A DNA stretch of 8,226 nucleotides, from NCBI GenBank assembly GCA_003694205.1, contig RFKS01000143.1:1-8226 (forward strand), given 5' to 3'. Positions 7,113-8,226 of this stretch are shown here, piece by piece. Made by a program: the position numbers and the translations under genes. The notes under the pieces were generated by a model, which saw nothing but the letters and a program-made list of their open reading frames with translations, had not been told where the DNA came from and did not search any database. Positions within the stretch are counted from its first letter, which is position 1, and the number at the start of each line of letters is the position of its first letter. The stretch comes from Alphaproteobacteria bacterium. Its GTDB lineage: Bacteria > Pseudomonadota > Alphaproteobacteria > Sphingomonadales > Rhodothalassiaceae.

Positions 7113-8177
7113 CTACTGAGCCATGTCGTCGCGCCAGACCGCTGTGCCGTCGGGGCCATGGATCTCCCGCTTCCACGTTTCCTCGACCATCTTCACCACG
7201 CTGTCCGGCATCGCAACATAGTGAAGCTCGTCGGCCATCTCTTGCCCATGATGGAAGGCCCAGTCAAAGAATTTCAGAACCGCAGCCGTGCGCTCGGGAT
7301 TCTTCGCCTCCCTGTAAACGAGCACGAAGGTCGCACCGGTGATCGGCCAGCTCTTGGCGCCGGGCTGGTCGTTGAGTAGCAGATAAAAGCCGTCGCTGTG
7401 GCTCCAGTCGGCACCGGCCGCAGCGGCCTGGAAATTCTCGGCGCTCGGGGCGACATAGTTGCCGTCGCGATTGCGCAGGCGGGCGTGGGTCATGCGGTTC
7501 TGCACGGCATAAGCATATTCGACATAGCCGATGGCACCCTTGATGCGACTGACATAAGAAGCGACGCCCTCATTGCCCTTACCGCCCACGCCGGCCGGCC
7601 AGGAGACCGCCTTCGCGGTACCGACCCGGCTCTTCCAGTCGGCGCTCACCCGGGACAGATAGTCGGTGAAGATGAAGGTGGTGCCCGATCCGTCGGAGCG
7701 GTGCACGACCGTGATTTTCCGGTCCGGCAGGTCGAGATCCGGATTGAGCGCCGCAATCCGGGCGTCGTTCCATTTGGTGATGCGACCGAGGAAGATGTCG
7801 GCGAGAATATCCGGATCGAGCCGCAGCGCCCCCGGGGCCACGCCCGGAATATTGACCACCGGCACCACACCGCCCATCACCTGCGGCCATTGCAAAAGGC
7901 CGAACCTTTCGAGCTCGGCCGGCTGGAGCGGTGCGTCGGAGGCGCCGAAATCGACCGTTCCCGCCTTGATCTGCTTGACGCCGCCGCCCGAACCGATGGA
8001 CTGATAATTGAGCTGTATGCCGGTCGCCTTGTGATAGGCCGAGGCCCATTTCGAGAAGATGGGGAAGGCGAAAGTCGACCCCGCCCCATTGATGCGGTCG
8101 ACCTCGGCCTGGGCCGTGCCCCACATCCCGATGGTGAGAAGTGCCGCGATTGCCGTCCGTGCCAGTCGCTTGTGCAT
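7113..8177 (-). CDS. pstS: Phosphate ABC transporter substrate-binding protein PstS
   Basis: PstS is the periplasmic phosphate-binding protein that delivers phosphate to PstCA. From ATG 8177 it has 354 residues. It starts with a Sec signal peptide: positively charged MHKRLAR, a hydrophobic core, then TAQA with likely cleavage after residue 24. No lipobox Cys is present, so it should be soluble. Phosphate-contacting motifs are GAGSTF (31-36), GSGGG (62-66), Asp81 in FGASDAPL, and RSDGSGTT (160-167). GKGNEGVASYV, GAIGYVEYAYA and a final PDSVVKMVEETW are also typical. An in-frame ATG at 8219 would add 14 residues before the signal peptide and is less likely; CGGAA lies about 7 nt before 8177. 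It is the first gene of the pst operon; its promoter is outside the window. Confidence 0.96.
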   Translation of the reverse strand: MHKRLARTAIAALLTIGMWGTAQAEVDRINGAGSTFAFPIFSKWASAYHKATGIQLNYQSIGSGGGVKQIKAGTVDFGASDAPLQPAELERFGLLQWPQVMGGVVPVVNIPGVAPGALRLDPDILADIFLGRITKWNDARIAALNPDLDLPDRKITVVHRSDGSGTTFIFTDYLSRVSADWKSRVGTAKAVSWPAGVGGKGNEGVASYVSRIKGAIGYVEYAYAVQNRMTHARLRNRDGNYVAPSAENFQAAAAGADWSHSDGFYLLLNDQPGAKSWPITGATFVLVYREAKNPERTAAVLKFFDWAFHHGQEMADELHYVAMPDSVVKMVEETWKREIHGPDGTAVWRDDMAQ

Positions 8178-8226
8178 GAGAGGGTTCCGATCCTGATTCC
8201 AAGGAGCAGTGAGGTGCATTCGCGCG

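Noticed and set aside
6255..7379. A 374-codon open frame on the + strand opposite pstC and the pstS end
   Set aside because: It is very rich in charged residues (Asp, Glu, Arg, His), the typical complement of membrane-protein codons, and has no known motif.

Overview
The window is GC-rich and densely coding, and it looks chromosomal. Codon use and gene content suggest an alphaproteobacterium, probably Hyphomicrobiales/Rhizobiales. That placement is inferred from the dxs-tlyA-RNA methyltransferase order and protein character; no database comparison was possible.

Left part, + strand (1-3315): three genes run in tandem. The 5'-truncated end of dxs (isoprenoid precursor synthesis) is followed after 23 bp by a TlyA-type S4/FtsJ rRNA 2'-O-methyltransferase. 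That gene overlaps by 11 bp a TrmA/RlmD-family, iron-sulfur-cluster-type uracil-C5 RNA methyltransferase. The spacing suggests one transcription unit joining an isoprenoid gene to two RNA-modification genes.

Right part, - strand (3251-8177; read right to left): a complete high-affinity phosphate ABC transporter operon, pstS-pstC-pstA-pstB, is followed by a nitrilase-superfamily hydrolase. PstS captures phosphate in the periplasm, PstC and PstA form the membrane channel, and PstB powers uptake with ATP. A strong 12-bp GC-rich inverted repeat lies between pstS and pstC. pstA and pstB are joined by a 4-bp GTGA stop/start overlap. phoU, the usual neighbour after pstB, is absent; a nitrilase begins 75 bp downstream instead. 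The promoter and any Pho box upstream of pstS would lie beyond the window's right edge.

The two groups converge: the nitrilase and the RNA methyltransferase overlap tail-to-tail by 65 bp, so no intergenic terminator separates them. No tRNA, rRNA, CRISPR array, insertion sequence, integrase or phage gene was seen. No stretch over 300 bp lacks a gene. I found no clear evidence of a previously undescribed system. The most distinctive points are the pstS-pstC hairpin, the nitrilase in the phoU position and the long convergent gene overlap.
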